A stretch of DNA of 24,704 nucleotides from Bacillota bacterium (GTDB taxonomy: Bacteria; Bacillota; Clostridia; Lachnospirales; Lachnospiraceae), in assembly GCA_023428655.1 (NCBI GenBank), contig JAEYXC010000180.1, positions 1 to 24,704 on the forward strand. The letters are read 5' to 3'. Made by a program: the position numbers and the translations under genes. Of this stretch, positions 1-7,717 are shown one piece after another (the first letter of the stretch is position 1; every line of letters starts with the position of its first letter). The notes beneath the pieces are model-generated. The model was not told where the DNA came from. It saw only the letters and a program-made list of their open reading frames with translations, and did not search any database.

Positions 1-473
1 CAATACGGAATAATGTAACAACGGCCTGCCCAATTTACCTGTTCGAATCTTGAGAACGAGGAGGAAGAAGAATTATCTTCAACATTTTAATTTTTTTATT
101 AAAAGTGTTCCGTCAATAGCTGTATCATAATACATTACAACCCGAAGGACAATATGCAATAAGAAGAGAGGAAAGGATTACCTCATATACACCCAGACAT
201 TTCATGAACAGAAAAAAGTTTAAGAAAGTTGAAATAAGGGTCGGAATGTGCTAGATTAAAAAAGAAATAGATTGTGTTAAATTGATATTGTCAATCGAGC
301 AAATAGATATGGAAATAATAGCTTTATTAAATAAGCGTGGGGGATGACAGGGGCATGGAACATGGTAGAGCTTACGAAAAAAGGAGCGGGATAATATGCA
401 TACCTTATGTAAGGATATAACGAAGACAATATATTACTACAGAGATATTACCTACAACGAAAGGAGATAATGT
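1..473. other. Non-coding stretch upstream of the M42 peptidase gene
   Basis: I see no convincing gene here: open frames are short and lack ribosome binding sites. Visible structure is limited to an AT-rich inverted repeat around 88-118 (ACATTTTAAT, T-run, ATTAAAAGTGT) and a short palindrome ATTGA-N5-TCAAT at 281-295. TTGATA at 282-287 sits 17 bp before AGATAT (305-310), a weak promoter candidate for the downstream gene. The first bases may be the trailer of a gene outside the window. Confidence 0.4.
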
Positions 474-1499
474 ATGAATACAGTGGATTATATTATAAAG
501 ACAATAGAGACCTTGGTTAATATACCAAGTCCCTCGGGCTTCACAAAGGAGATAATGGATTTTGTGAGGGAGGAAGCTAAGCGTTATGGTTACCCCAGTG
601 AAATGAATCAAAAGGGCGGTCTGATCATAACGGTACCCGGAAGTGGCTCTGAAGCGATAGGATTATCCGCTCATGTGGATACCTTGGGAGCCATGGTGCG
701 TTCCATTGATGCTGAGGGAACCCTAAAGTTTACTTTAGTGGGTGGCTATACCATGCATAGTGTGGAAGGGGCTTACTGTAAGGTGCATACCAGGGATGGA
801 AGGACCTATACCGGAACAATTCTAATCAAGAGCTCCTCCGTACACAGCTATGATGATGCCAGAACCATTGAACGTACCGATCGTAATATGCTGATTCGAC
901 TGGACGAAATAGTGAAGAGCAGGGAGGATGTTTTGACGCTTGGAATTAATAGTGGTGACTATATCAGCTTCGATGCGAAATTTCAATATACGGACGCCGG
1001 TTTTGTAAAGTCAAGACATCTGGATGACAAAGCCTCTGTTGCTGTGCTACTTGGTATGCTAAAGGAAATGTCCGAGTCAGGGCTTGTTCCGGAGAAGAGC
1101 CTGCGGATTTTAATCAGTAATTTCGAGGAGGTAGGATACGGCGCAAGCTACCTTCCCCAAGAGATTAAGGAGTTCTTGGCAATTGATATGGGAGCCATTG
1201 GTGATGATCTGAATGGATCGGAGTATGCAGTCACAATCTGTGCGAAGGATTCTTCCGGACCCTATGATTATGAAATGACCAACCGACTGATTGCCTTAGC
1301 AAAAGAGAATGGGATTGATTATGTGATAGATATATTCCCCCATTACGCTTCCGATGTATCCAGTGCGCTTCGAGGTGGTAATGATATCCGCGGAGCCTTA
1401 ATCGGTCAAGGAGTTCATGCCTCCCATGGAATGGAACGGACTCATCGACTTGGGTTGGAAAATACTCTAAAATTACTGAAGGCATATATTGGAGTATAG
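474..1499 (+). CDS. M42 family glutamyl aminopeptidase-type metallopeptidase
   Basis: A 341-residue cytoplasmic metallopeptidase of the M42 (FrvX/YsdC/PepA-like) family; members are co-catalytic dinuclear metal aminopeptidases, usually large homo-oligomers, that trim peptides from the N terminus. Expected metal and catalytic motifs are present in order: AHVDT near residue 67 (first His ligand), RHLDDKAS near 180-187 (bridging Asp), FEEVG near 216-220 (catalytic Glu and ligand Glu), IDMGAIG near 236 (Asp ligand) and HASHGMER near 314-321 (last His). Length matches the family. The ATG is preceded by AAAGGAGATA at good spacing. It appears monocistronic: a new promoter lies 88 bp after the stop. 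Substrate range cannot be told from sequence. Confidence 0.93.
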   Translation: MNTVDYIIKTIETLVNIPSPSGFTKEIMDFVREEAKRYGYPSEMNQKGGLIITVPGSGSEAIGLSAHVDTLGAMVRSIDAEGTLKFTLVGGYTMHSVEGAYCKVHTRDGRTYTGTILIKSSSVHSYDDARTIERTDRNMLIRLDEIVKSREDVLTLGINSGDYISFDAKFQYTDAGFVKSRHLDDKASVAVLLGMLKEMSESGLVPEKSLRILISNFEEVGYGASYLPQEIKEFLAIDMGAIGDDLNGSEYAVTICAKDSSGPYDYEMTNRLIALAKENGIDYVIDIFPHYASDVSSALRGGNDIRGALIGQGVHASHGMERTHRLGLENTLKLLKAYIGV

Positions 1500-1586
1500 T
1501 ATAGAATGCTCCTAAAAAATGCATGATAAGATGATCGAATAGAATAAAGCAGAAGAATGATAAATATAGATATTTTGTTCCTCTTA

Positions 1587-1615
1587 TTGACAATAACTCA
1601 AAACAAAGTTACAAT
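1587..1615 (+). promoter_or_regulatory. Strong sigma-A type promoter of the hairpin RNA locus
   Basis: TTGACA (1587-1592), a 17-bp spacer and TACAAT (1610-1615) make a near-consensus housekeeping promoter. No gene follows on this strand before the opposite-strand gene at 1786, so its product would be a short RNA containing the hairpin at 1652-1730. Confidence 0.7.
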
Positions 1616-1621
1616 AATGGG

Positions 1622-1737
1622 GATAAATTAATCCGCTTACTTCTAATTTCCGTCCCTATATAACTGATAAAATAGTCTGCCGAGCGTTATGCTGCTCATG
1701 CAGATTATTTTATCGTTTAGATATAGGGACTTTCTTT
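1622..1737 (+). ncRNA. Candidate small structured RNA (long two-part hairpin)
   Basis: Downstream of a good promoter lies a large inverted repeat: outer stem GTCCCTATAT (1652-1661) with ATATAGGGAC (1721-1730), a small internal loop, then a 15-bp inner stem (1666-1680 with 1700-1714, one G-U pair) and a 19-nt loop (1681-1699) that contains a further GAGC/GCTC helix. TTTCTTT follows directly, so the hairpin could also act as the terminator of its own roughly 115-nt transcript. I do not recognise the RNA class; it is too short for 6S RNA. A small palindromic mobile repeat is the main alternative. Confidence 0.45.
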
Positions 1738-1785
1738 ATGATAAGAAGGGGTAATTTAACGAAGCCTGTTAATACAATTACGGGT

Positions 1786-2079
1786 TTAATTATCTTTATT
1801 CTTCTTTTCGCCCAGATTAGGGATAAAAGCAAAATAGAAGCCCATCATAGCACCGGTTACTATTCTTGAATCGGTAAGCCCCAGAATACCACAGACCATT
1901 TGAATTGTTATATGCAAAAAGGCAGCAAATAAAAGCCAAACCGTTGCATTGTAAACTGGGTTCAAGCGTCGGTTAATCAATGCCCAAAGCCTTTTGCTCC
2001 ATCCAAGCTTTATTGATAACGTCATGAATAACGCCCCTGTAATCGCCATGGTAAGTAATTGTGGAATCAATGTTTTCAT
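1786..2079 (-). CDS. Small integral membrane protein, unknown function
   Basis: A 97-residue hydrophobic protein with about three membrane segments (roughly residues 4-22, 43-65 and 70-88), a basic cytoplasmic stretch near 28-40 (SKRLWALINRR) and a charged tail ending EKKNKDN. I do not recognise a named family. The start is set at 2079 because TGGGAG lies 9 bases upstream and a promoter (-10 ATTATA read in reverse, 2114-2119) sits just beyond; a longer open frame to 2193 would have to begin upstream of that promoter. It is a single gene, convergent with the hairpin RNA locus. Confidence 0.7.
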   Translation of the reverse strand: MKTLIPQLLTMAITGALFMTLSIKLGWSKRLWALINRRLNPVYNATVWLLFAAFLHITIQMVCGILGLTDSRIVTGAMMGFYFAFIPNLGEKKNKDN

Positions 2080-2113
2080 AGAAATACGCTCCCATCTTCT
2101 TTGGTTAACATTC

Positions 2114-2142
2114 ATTATACATGAAGTAAGATTTTGTTGCAA
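2114..2142 (-). promoter_or_regulatory. Promoter of the small membrane protein gene
   Basis: Read on the minus strand: TTGCAA (2142-2137), 17-bp spacer, TATAAT (2119-2114). The predicted transcript starts near 2107 and gives a leader of about 28 nt, which supports the start codon at 2079. Confidence 0.7.
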
Positions 2143-2250
2143 GAAGTCAAGTTTTCGGATGATTTGAATAATTATAGGCACTGAAATCGTCATAAGAAAT
2201 CAATTTTTTGTATAAAAGTACGAAAATGCAGTGCGGTTAAGTTTGCTTAC

Positions 2251-2279
2251 TAGCAATATGTGGCACACAATGCTATAAT
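2251..2279 (+). promoter_or_regulatory. Extended -10 promoter of the chemoreceptor gene
   Basis: TATAAT (2274-2279) is preceded by TGC, an extended -10 element, with a weaker -35 TAGCAA (2251-2256) at 17-bp spacing. No match to a sigma-D motility promoter (TAAA-N15-GCCGATAA) was found, so this receptor appears to be expressed from a housekeeping promoter. Confidence 0.55.
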
Positions 2280-2350
2280 AAATACATAGTTATTATAATG
2301 ACTAAATTAATGCATAAGCTAATCAATCATAAGAACTCTGGAGGGAAAAA

Positions 2351-4639
2351 ATGAGAAAAGTGGGAGAGGGCTTTGCTACAAAGCTAACGACAATCATGAA
2401 TGGACAAAAGAAAATGCAAACAAAGGATGCTGCTTCGACGGAGGGAGCTGACACTAGCAAGGCGGACAATACTCCGATGAGAGGGAACAAAGAAAAGAGA
2501 GAAAAAGTCAAAAGAAAGATTAAAGAGACCAGGGATAGGGTGAAGTCGGAGCAGAAGGAGTTTCTTGAGAATGCGACGAAGGTTAAGCTCGTATCAACCC
2601 TTCGTTTTAAGCTGATTACATCATTCTTGGTGCCGGTTATCTTCATTATTATACTGGGTGTCGTATCCTTTTCGAGGGCATCACAGGGGATACAAAGTAA
2701 TTATGAGAAAGCAACCGTGGATGCAATTAATATGGCAGGTGAATTCCTGCGCTTCGGGTTTGAATCAGTGAAGGCAACGGCGATACAGTATGCGAATGAT
2801 GATATGATTGGGAGATATTTTCTCGACATTGATGATTCCTTTGAGGCGAATACGAATCGAAGAGCGATTTCCAGTTCTCTTATCGCCAAGCAGGTAACGG
2901 ATGAGTTTATTGAGGATATCTATCTTTTATCGGATAAGGTAGATTCCATTACCACCTCCGGTGTATTTTATGAAAGCGGAATTGTTTCCGGTTTTGCCCA
3001 GACTGAAATAGGTCAATACTTAAGCAGCCATCAGACCGAAAATATCTGGGATGGTGAGGATACTTATCTGGATGAGCAGCTTCAGACGGATCCAAGTAAC
3101 TATTCCATGCGTCTGATCAGAAGAATGTCCGACAGTAATTCTATCGTTGTCATCGAAACAAAGACGAAGGTAGTGAATTCCATATTGGAAGATCTGGAAT
3201 TTGATAAGACAGGCTATCTGGGTCTTGTAACGAAGGATGGCAGAGAGATAATTGATTACTCTCTAAAGAGAGAGGATCCGAAAATCGATGTGGAGGCATT
3301 GAAGAAGGAGAAGATATTCTTGAATGAAAGCTTCTATCAGGAGGCGATTGAATCCAAGGAGACCAGTGGATCCGAGTATGTTGAGTATAAGGGTGATACA
3401 TATTTATTCATGTTTACGAAGATTGGTCAGACCGGTAATACACTCTGTGCCTTAATGCCGAAAGCAACCATAACCAGTCAGGCCAATGCGATAAAGGATG
3501 TAACCTATGTTATTGTTGTTGTCGCCTGTCTTGCAGCAGTATTGATTGCCGCATGGTTATCCACCGGAATTGACAGAACCATTAAAGGGATCATCGGCAA
3601 GCTCAAGCTCGCTGCGAAGGGTGACCTGACCGTTCAATTTGATGCTAAGCGTAAGGATGAATTCTATATCCTGATTGAAGAGATACAGACTACCTTCGGC
3701 AAGATGAAGGAATTAATTCGTCAGGTTAAGGTGTTAAGTGGCGAAGTGTCTGAATCGGCCTCCAGTGTTACGAGGACATCTGAGTTATTCCTGAAATCCT
3801 CCGAGGATATTTCTTCGGCAATGAATGAGATTGAGCAGGGAATTAATCAGCAGGCTAAGGATGCGGAGGAATGTCTGGAACAGATGGACAGCCTGTCTCA
3901 GAAGATTGAAGTTGTGAGCGAGAATACGAAGGAAATCGGTCAGATTGCAGATAGTACCAAGAAGAGTGTTCAGGAGGGTACTGTAATCTCCAATGAACTG
4001 AATCAGCAGACCAGATCCACCATTGAGATAACTACGGACATTATTAAGGATATCGAGAAGCTTTCTGAGAAATCCTCCTCGATAAACAAGATTATTAACG
4101 TAATCAATGACATTGCAAATCAGACGAATTTGTTATCCTTAAATGCTTCCATAGAAGCAGCGAGAGCCGGGGAGCATGGAAAAGGGTTTGCAGTTGTGGC
4201 AAGCGAAATTCGTACCCTTGCGGAACAGTCCAAGAACTCTGTAAATGATATTAAGAAGATTATTGGCAGCATTCAAGAGGATACCACCACGGCAGTCGAG
4301 ACAGCTCGTAAGGCTGAAAAGGTATTAACGCTACAGGAGAATGCCGTTAAGAATACCACAGATTCCTATACGAATATTAATGATAGTGTAGAGAGGCTTG
4401 TTGTATTCCTTACTCATATCACGGATAATGTGGCAAATATTGAAGAGGCTCGTATCAGTACCCTCGGTGCTATTGAGAATATATCTGCGGTTCTGGAGGA
4501 GATTGCGGCTTCCTCCAATAACGTAAATCAGACAGCAGCGAATCAGCTTGCCTCCGTGGAAAGCTTGAACAGCTCAGCTGTAAACCTTAATACAAACGCA
4601 GAGCATCTGGTAAGTGAGGTTCAAAAGTTTACGGTATAA
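2351..4639 (+). CDS. Methyl-accepting chemotaxis protein with extracellular Cache-type sensor
   Basis: A 762-residue transmembrane chemoreceptor. Order: a polar, Lys/Glu-rich N-terminal extension (1-85), membrane segment 1 (about 86-107), an extracellular sensor of about 270 residues (108-380; size and layout fit a double Cache domain), membrane segment 2 (about 383-404), HAMP (about 405-457) and a long cytoplasmic coiled-coil signalling domain with the highly conserved hairpin tip near 584-612 (DIANQTNLLSLNASIEAARA). The tip binds CheA and CheW in the family. No C-terminal CheR-binding pentapeptide is seen. GGAGG lies 8 bases before the ATG, so the unusual 85-residue cytoplasmic extension appears genuine. 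Ligand is unknown. No chemotaxis genes are adjacent; it is an orphan receptor transcribed alone. Confidence 0.93.
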   Translation: MRKVGEGFATKLTTIMNGQKKMQTKDAASTEGADTSKADNTPMRGNKEKREKVKRKIKETRDRVKSEQKEFLENATKVKLVSTLRFKLITSFLVPVIFIIILGVVSFSRASQGIQSNYEKATVDAINMAGEFLRFGFESVKATAIQYANDDMIGRYFLDIDDSFEANTNRRAISSSLIAKQVTDEFIEDIYLLSDKVDSITTSGVFYESGIVSGFAQTEIGQYLSSHQTENIWDGEDTYLDEQLQTDPSNYSMRLIRRMSDSNSIVVIETKTKVVNSILEDLEFDKTGYLGLVTKDGREIIDYSLKREDPKIDVEALKKEKIFLNESFYQEAIESKETSGSEYVEYKGDTYLFMFTKIGQTGNTLCALMPKATITSQANAIKDVTYVIVVVACLAAVLIAAWLSTGIDRTIKGIIGKLKLAAKGDLTVQFDAKRKDEFYILIEEIQTTFGKMKELIRQVKVLSGEVSESASSVTRTSELFLKSSEDISSAMNEIEQGINQQAKDAEECLEQMDSLSQKIEVVSENTKEIGQIADSTKKSVQEGTVISNELNQQTRSTIEITTDIIKDIEKLSEKSSSINKIINVINDIANQTNLLSLNASIEAARAGEHGKGFAVVASEIRTLAEQSKNSVNDIKKIIGSIQEDTTTAVETARKAEKVLTLQENAVKNTTDSYTNINDSVERLVVFLTHITDNVANIEEARISTLGAIENISAVLEEIAASSNNVNQTAANQLASVESLNSSAVNLNTNAEHLVSEVQKFTV

Positions 4640-4697
4640 TATATAGTGCAATCGTAGAAGGGGATGTTGAAAAACCTAAGTTCAAGATGAAGGAAAG

Positions 4698-4840
4698 AAC
4701 AACATGCTTCCCATAATACACTGTTTGACGGACGGATTGTTGTTTTGTATGACAAAGGCAAACATTTATGTTTGATAATTGGCAAACAAAACAATAAGAT
4801 GTCCGTCAATCTGTGTGTGAGGGATGCATGTTGTTTTTTT
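4698..4840 (+). repeat. 138-bp near-perfect palindrome with T-run (terminator or MITE-like)
   Basis: Bases 4698-4835 fold into one long hairpin symmetrical about 4766/4767. Outer arms AACAACATGC (4698) and GCATGTTGTT (4826-4835), middle arms TTGACGGAC (4724-4732) and GTCCGTCAA (4801-4809), and tip CAAACA-TTTA-TGTTTG (4759-4774) all match, with scattered mismatches between. A T-run follows (4834-4840). It may terminate the chemoreceptor transcript, but it is far longer than a usual terminator, so a palindromic miniature mobile element is possible. Confidence 0.65.
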
Positions 4841-4894
4841 CTTCTTTTATACTATGGTTCTTATAGCTCCTTCTTTTTTTTTGTAAATTTCTCG

Positions 4895-4923
4895 TTGACA
4901 TACTGCAAAGGAGGTGTTATAGT
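4895..4923 (+). promoter_or_regulatory. Promoter of the GntR/ABC operon
   Basis: TTGACA (4895-4900), 17-bp spacer, TATAGT (4918-4923): a near-consensus sigma-A promoter. Its -10 element lies inside the left arm of the operator at 4916-4950. The leader is about 50 nt and ends with GAGGAGG before the start codon at 4980. Confidence 0.8.
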
Positions 4924-4950
4924 GTGTATATCGAACATATACACTATAAC
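4916..4950 (+). promoter_or_regulatory. Palindromic operator for the YtrA-type GntR regulator
   Basis: Left arm GTTATAGT...GTATAT and right arm ATATAC-ACTATAAC form an inverted repeat with a two-base bulge and a short central spacer. It covers the -10 element and start point. YtrA-family regulators typically repress their own operons from such sites, so autorepression is inferred. Confidence 0.65.
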
Positions 4951-4979
4951 AGTATATCTTCATAGATGAGGAGGTAGAA

Positions 4980-5354
4980 ATGAATTTACTGATAAGCAAT
5001 GCCAGCGATAAGCCAATCTATGAACAGATTACTTCCCAGATGAAGCAAGCGATTATTAGCGGAGAGCTGGAGGCAGGAAGCTTACTGCCTTCTATGCGAA
5101 TGCTTGCCAAGGAATTAAGAATCAGTGTTATTACAACCAAGAGAGCCTATGAGGATTTGGAGCGCGATGGCTTCATTTATACGGTCATTGGAAAAGGCAG
5201 CTATGTTGCAGAGAAAAATATGGAGTTTGTTAGAGAAGAACAGCTTCGTATAGTAGAAGAACACCTGAGCAAGGCAGTTGCCGGAGCAAAGGCTGGTGGA
5301 ATTAGTCTGGAGGAGCTTCTGGAGATCATAAGAATGATATATGAGGAGGAATAA
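4980..5354 (+). CDS. GntR-family regulator, YtrA subfamily
   Basis: A 124-residue DNA-binding repressor. The winged helix occupies about residues 8-78 (PIYEQI near 13-18, the LLPSMRMLAKEL recognition region near 40-51, and GKGSYVA wing near 71-77). Only about 45 residues follow, too few for the effector domains of larger GntR proteins and typical of the YtrA subfamily, whose members control adjacent ABC transporters. It is the first gene of a three-gene operon, ending 2 bp before the ATPase gene, and a palindrome overlaps its promoter. In the family such operons often respond to cell-wall-active compounds; the inducer here is unknown. Confidence 0.88.
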   Translation: MNLLISNASDKPIYEQITSQMKQAIISGELEAGSLLPSMRMLAKELRISVITTKRAYEDLERDGFIYTVIGKGSYVAEKNMEFVREEQLRIVEEHLSKAVAGAKAGGISLEELLEIIRMIYEEE

Positions 5355-5356
5355 TT

Positions 5357-6307
5357 ATGCCTAACATGGGCACAGCAGGGAGTAATGTAATCATGGAACA
5401 ACGAGCGATAAAAGAACAACATAGAATACAGGCAGCAACGCAAGCTTCGGATGCTTTGGTGATCAGGAACTTGACCAAACACTATAAGGATTTTACCCTG
5501 GATAAGGTAAGCTTCACAGTTCCAAGGGGTACCATTATGGGCTTCGTCGGGGAGAATGGAGCCGGCAAGACCACTACTATTAAGGCCATCCTAGATCTGA
5601 TTAATACGGATGGAGGAGATATTAGTATCTTAGGATACTCCTCTAAAAAGCTTTTACCAAAGGTAAAAGAAACCCTTGGAGTAGTATTTGACGGCAGCAA
5701 TCTTCATGATAATCTCAATCTGCGTAATGTTGATTTTGTAATGAAGAATATCTATAAGAACTGGAATAGTGATACCTTTCATTCCTATGTCAAACGATTT
5801 GACCTTCCGGAAAGAAAAAATATCAAGGAGTTTTCCAGGGGCATGAAGATGAAGCTCTCTATTGCGATAGCTTTATCCCATGAAGCCAGACTGTTGATTC
5901 TGGATGAAGCGACCAGTGGCCTGGACCCCATGGTTCGGGATGAAATACTTGATATCTTCCTCGAATTTATCCAAGAGGAGGATCATACGATCCTCTTATC
6001 CTCCCATATCATTAGTGATATCGAGAAGATTGCAGATTATGTTACCTTTATCCATAAGGGTCGTATTGTTTTTAGCGAAAGCAAGGATGAACTGATTTAT
6101 CAATACGGTATTATTCGTTGCCGGAAGGAAGAGCTATCCACAATTGATCGTAGCTATGTGGTCGGAGTTAGGGAAAACAGCTTTGGAGCTGAGGTTATGA
6201 TTAATAAGAAGGATGCCTTCATGAGACGATATCATCAATATTCTGTTGAGAGAACCTCCATAGAGGAAATCATGCTTTTCATTAGTAGAGGAAAGGAGCT
6301 TCAATAA
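5357..6307 (+). CDS. ABC transporter ATP-binding protein (YtrB-like)
   Basis: A 316-residue cytoplasmic ATPase that would power the permease encoded next. After a 30-residue poorly conserved N-terminal stretch come Walker A GENGAGKTTT (about 70-79), a degenerate signature FSRGMKMKLSIA (about 160-171; SRGM replaces SGGQ, common in this subfamily), Walker B LLILDEATSGLD (about 179-190) and the SSH switch histidine (about 213-215). A C-terminal region of about 90 residues follows. AGGAGG lies upstream of the ATG; in-frame ATGs at 5366 and 5393 are possible alternative starts. Two bases separate it from the regulator, and the next gene starts directly at its stop codon. Confidence 0.9.
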   Translation: MPNMGTAGSNVIMEQRAIKEQHRIQAATQASDALVIRNLTKHYKDFTLDKVSFTVPRGTIMGFVGENGAGKTTTIKAILDLINTDGGDISILGYSSKKLLPKVKETLGVVFDGSNLHDNLNLRNVDFVMKNIYKNWNSDTFHSYVKRFDLPERKNIKEFSRGMKMKLSIAIALSHEARLLILDEATSGLDPMVRDEILDIFLEFIQEEDHTILLSSHIISDIEKIADYVTFIHKGRIVFSESKDELIYQYGIIRCRKEELSTIDRSYVVGVRENSFGAEVMINKKDAFMRRYHQYSVERTSIEEIMLFISRGKELQ

Positions 6308-6961
6308 ATGTTGGGTTTAATATGGAAGGATTTAATTAATCTAAAGAAGAATGTAAAAATATTCTCGATACTTGCAGTTTTATATGGCTTCATGGCATTT
6401 ATGTCTGCGGATGCGAGCTTTTTCAGTAGTATGTTCACAATGTTGATCGCCATACTTACATTGAGTGTATATTCCTATGATGAGCTTGCCAGGTGGGATA
6501 TATATGCCTTAACCATGCCGGTGTCAAGAGAGGACATTGTTCGTGGAAAGTATATTATCATGCTGCTACTTACCTTGATTGGATCGGTGCTCGGTACCCT
6601 TTCCACCATTGCAATCCAAATGATACAAAAGGGTACGCCAGCGTTGTACGGAATAGAAAACGCTTGGTTCGGGGGTGCTATTGTCATACTTTTCTATAGC
6701 GTTGCTTTACCATTTATTACAAAGCTTGGAGTAGAGAAGGCACGACTTATTTTCTTTGTAATTTATCTAATTCCCTTTGGGATTATATATTTTGTTGGAA
6801 AGGCAGTGGAGGCGGGAAATATGGTTATTCCTGATGCTTTAATCCGACTTGCCCATCAGGTAATGGATCATATCGCAGTTCTTACACCTATCGTATTAAT
6901 TGTTGCCTTATTCATATCGTATTCAGTCTCGCTGAAGGTGTATCGTCAGAAGGAATTCTAG
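6308..6961 (+). CDS. ABC-2 type permease subunit
   Basis: A 217-residue membrane protein with about six hydrophobic segments, of the ABC-2 membrane_5 type. It opens MLGLIWKDLINLKKN, the amphipathic start usual for this family, and contains the conserved cytoplasmic stretch YSYDELARWDIYALTMPVSR near 57-76. It begins at the base after the ATPase stop codon, with GGAG inside the ATPase gene as its ribosome binding site, so translation is coupled. With the ATPase it would form a small exporter of unknown substrate under the GntR regulator. No second permease is present. Confidence 0.88.
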   Translation: MLGLIWKDLINLKKNVKIFSILAVLYGFMAFMSADASFFSSMFTMLIAILTLSVYSYDELARWDIYALTMPVSREDIVRGKYIIMLLLTLIGSVLGTLSTIAIQMIQKGTPALYGIENAWFGGAIVILFYSVALPFITKLGVEKARLIFFVIYLIPFGIIYFVGKAVEAGNMVIPDALIRLAHQVMDHIAVLTPIVLIVALFISYSVSLKVYRQKEF

Positions 6962-7075
6962 GAAGCTGGGAATTTTCATGAGGAAAAGGGCAGAATAGTG
7001 AGATAAAGATATAACCTTTTCGATTCAATAATCATAGTATAATGTATGAATTATTGAGCAGAAAGGGGTAACAGC

Positions 7076-7618
7076 TTGAATAACGACAATTTTAATCAAG
7101 ATAGAGAGAACACAAATCAGAATGATTATGTACAGAGGCAACAGATGGGTCCCGGAGGATTTCCGCCAACACAACCGGGCATGCCACCTCAATTCAGGAT
7201 GGAGGATCGGCCTAGATCCGCACCACCGGACTTTATTCCGGAAGCACCTAGAATGGACGGTAGACAGATGCAGGAAAATGAAAGGACCGGCTTCGGAGTT
7301 AACTTTGGACCGGGAGGACCGGGAAGACCAGGTGGACCCGGTGGACCAGGAGGACCGGGAAGACCCGGACGACCAGGCGGACCAGGAGGACCAGGAGGGC
7401 CAGGAGGACCCGGTGGTGGTATGGATTTTGGCAGACGTAGGGAGATGCGAGGCTGTTTATTCCGCTTCACCTATATCTGGTTATTTAACGGGAATGAATT
7501 TTGGTTCTATCCTACCTTTGTTGATAATCAGTTTGTGATGGGCTTCCGTTGGAGAAGAAACCGGTGGGAGTTCGAACGTATTAATCTGAGAAGAATTTTC
7601 TTCTTCCGTTGCTTTTAA
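7076..7618 (+). CDS. Collagen-like Gly-X-Pro repeat protein with conserved aromatic C-terminal domain
   Basis: A 180-residue protein that starts with TTG after AAAGGGG; a TATAAT box lies at 7038-7043. Residues 1-77 are polar and Pro/Gln/Met-rich without a signal peptide. Residues 80-112 are 11 consecutive Gly-X-Pro triplets, X being Gly or Arg. Residues 119-180 form a compact aromatic and arginine-rich domain (GCLFRFTYIWLFNGNEFWFY, then FRWRR and a final FFFRCF). Similar C-terminal domains occur, from memory, in uncharacterised Bacillales and Clostridia proteins. Gly-X-Y proteins of spore formers are often spore surface or coat proteins, so a surface or spore role is possible but unproven. 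It is a single gene between two transport operons. Confidence 0.75.
   Translation: MNNDNFNQDRENTNQNDYVQRQQMGPGGFPPTQPGMPPQFRMEDRPRSAPPDFIPEAPRMDGRQMQENERTGFGVNFGPGGPGRPGGPGGPGGPGRPGRPGGPGGPGGPGGPGGGMDFGRRREMRGCLFRFTYIWLFNGNEFWFYPTFVDNQFVMGFRWRRNRWEFERINLRRIFFFRCF
7307..7420 (+). repeat. GGACCx-type 9-bp tandem repeat coding Gly-X-Pro triplets
   Basis: A GC-rich tract of degenerate 9-bp units (GGAGGACCG, GGAAGACCA and variants) inside the collagen-like gene. Its composition contrasts sharply with the AT-rich surroundings. Units differ mostly at third positions, so the protein repeat is maintained while the DNA has diverged; unit number may vary between strains. Confidence 0.85.
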
Positions 7619-7682
7619 TTGAGGCTAAGTTGACCGTATCCTTGTGTTACTTCTGATTAAAGGCGATAAAAATGAATATCCC

Positions 7683-7711
7683 TTGACACGTTACGAATTA
7701 TATTGTATATT
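7683..7711 (+). promoter_or_regulatory. Promoter of the metal-chelate importer operon
   Basis: TTGACA (7683-7688), 17-bp spacer and TATATT (7706-7711) give a strong sigma-A promoter. Predicted start is near 7718, leaving a leader of about 230 nt before the first gene. No clear Fur box overlaps it, although the region is AT-rich. Confidence 0.75.
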
Positions 7712-7717
7712 TTTAAG

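Noticed and set aside
4745..4969. Small plus-strand open frame across the palindrome and the GntR promoter
   Set aside because: It starts inside the hairpin and runs through the promoter and operator; no ribosome binding site or family match.
5201..5482. Minus-strand open frame opposite the GntR and ATPase genes
   Set aside because: It is a shadow of two well-supported genes on the other strand, without a binding site or recognisable product.
7189..7470. Proline-rich minus-strand open frame
   Set aside because: It is the complement of the Gly-X-Pro coding repeat and has no ribosome binding site.
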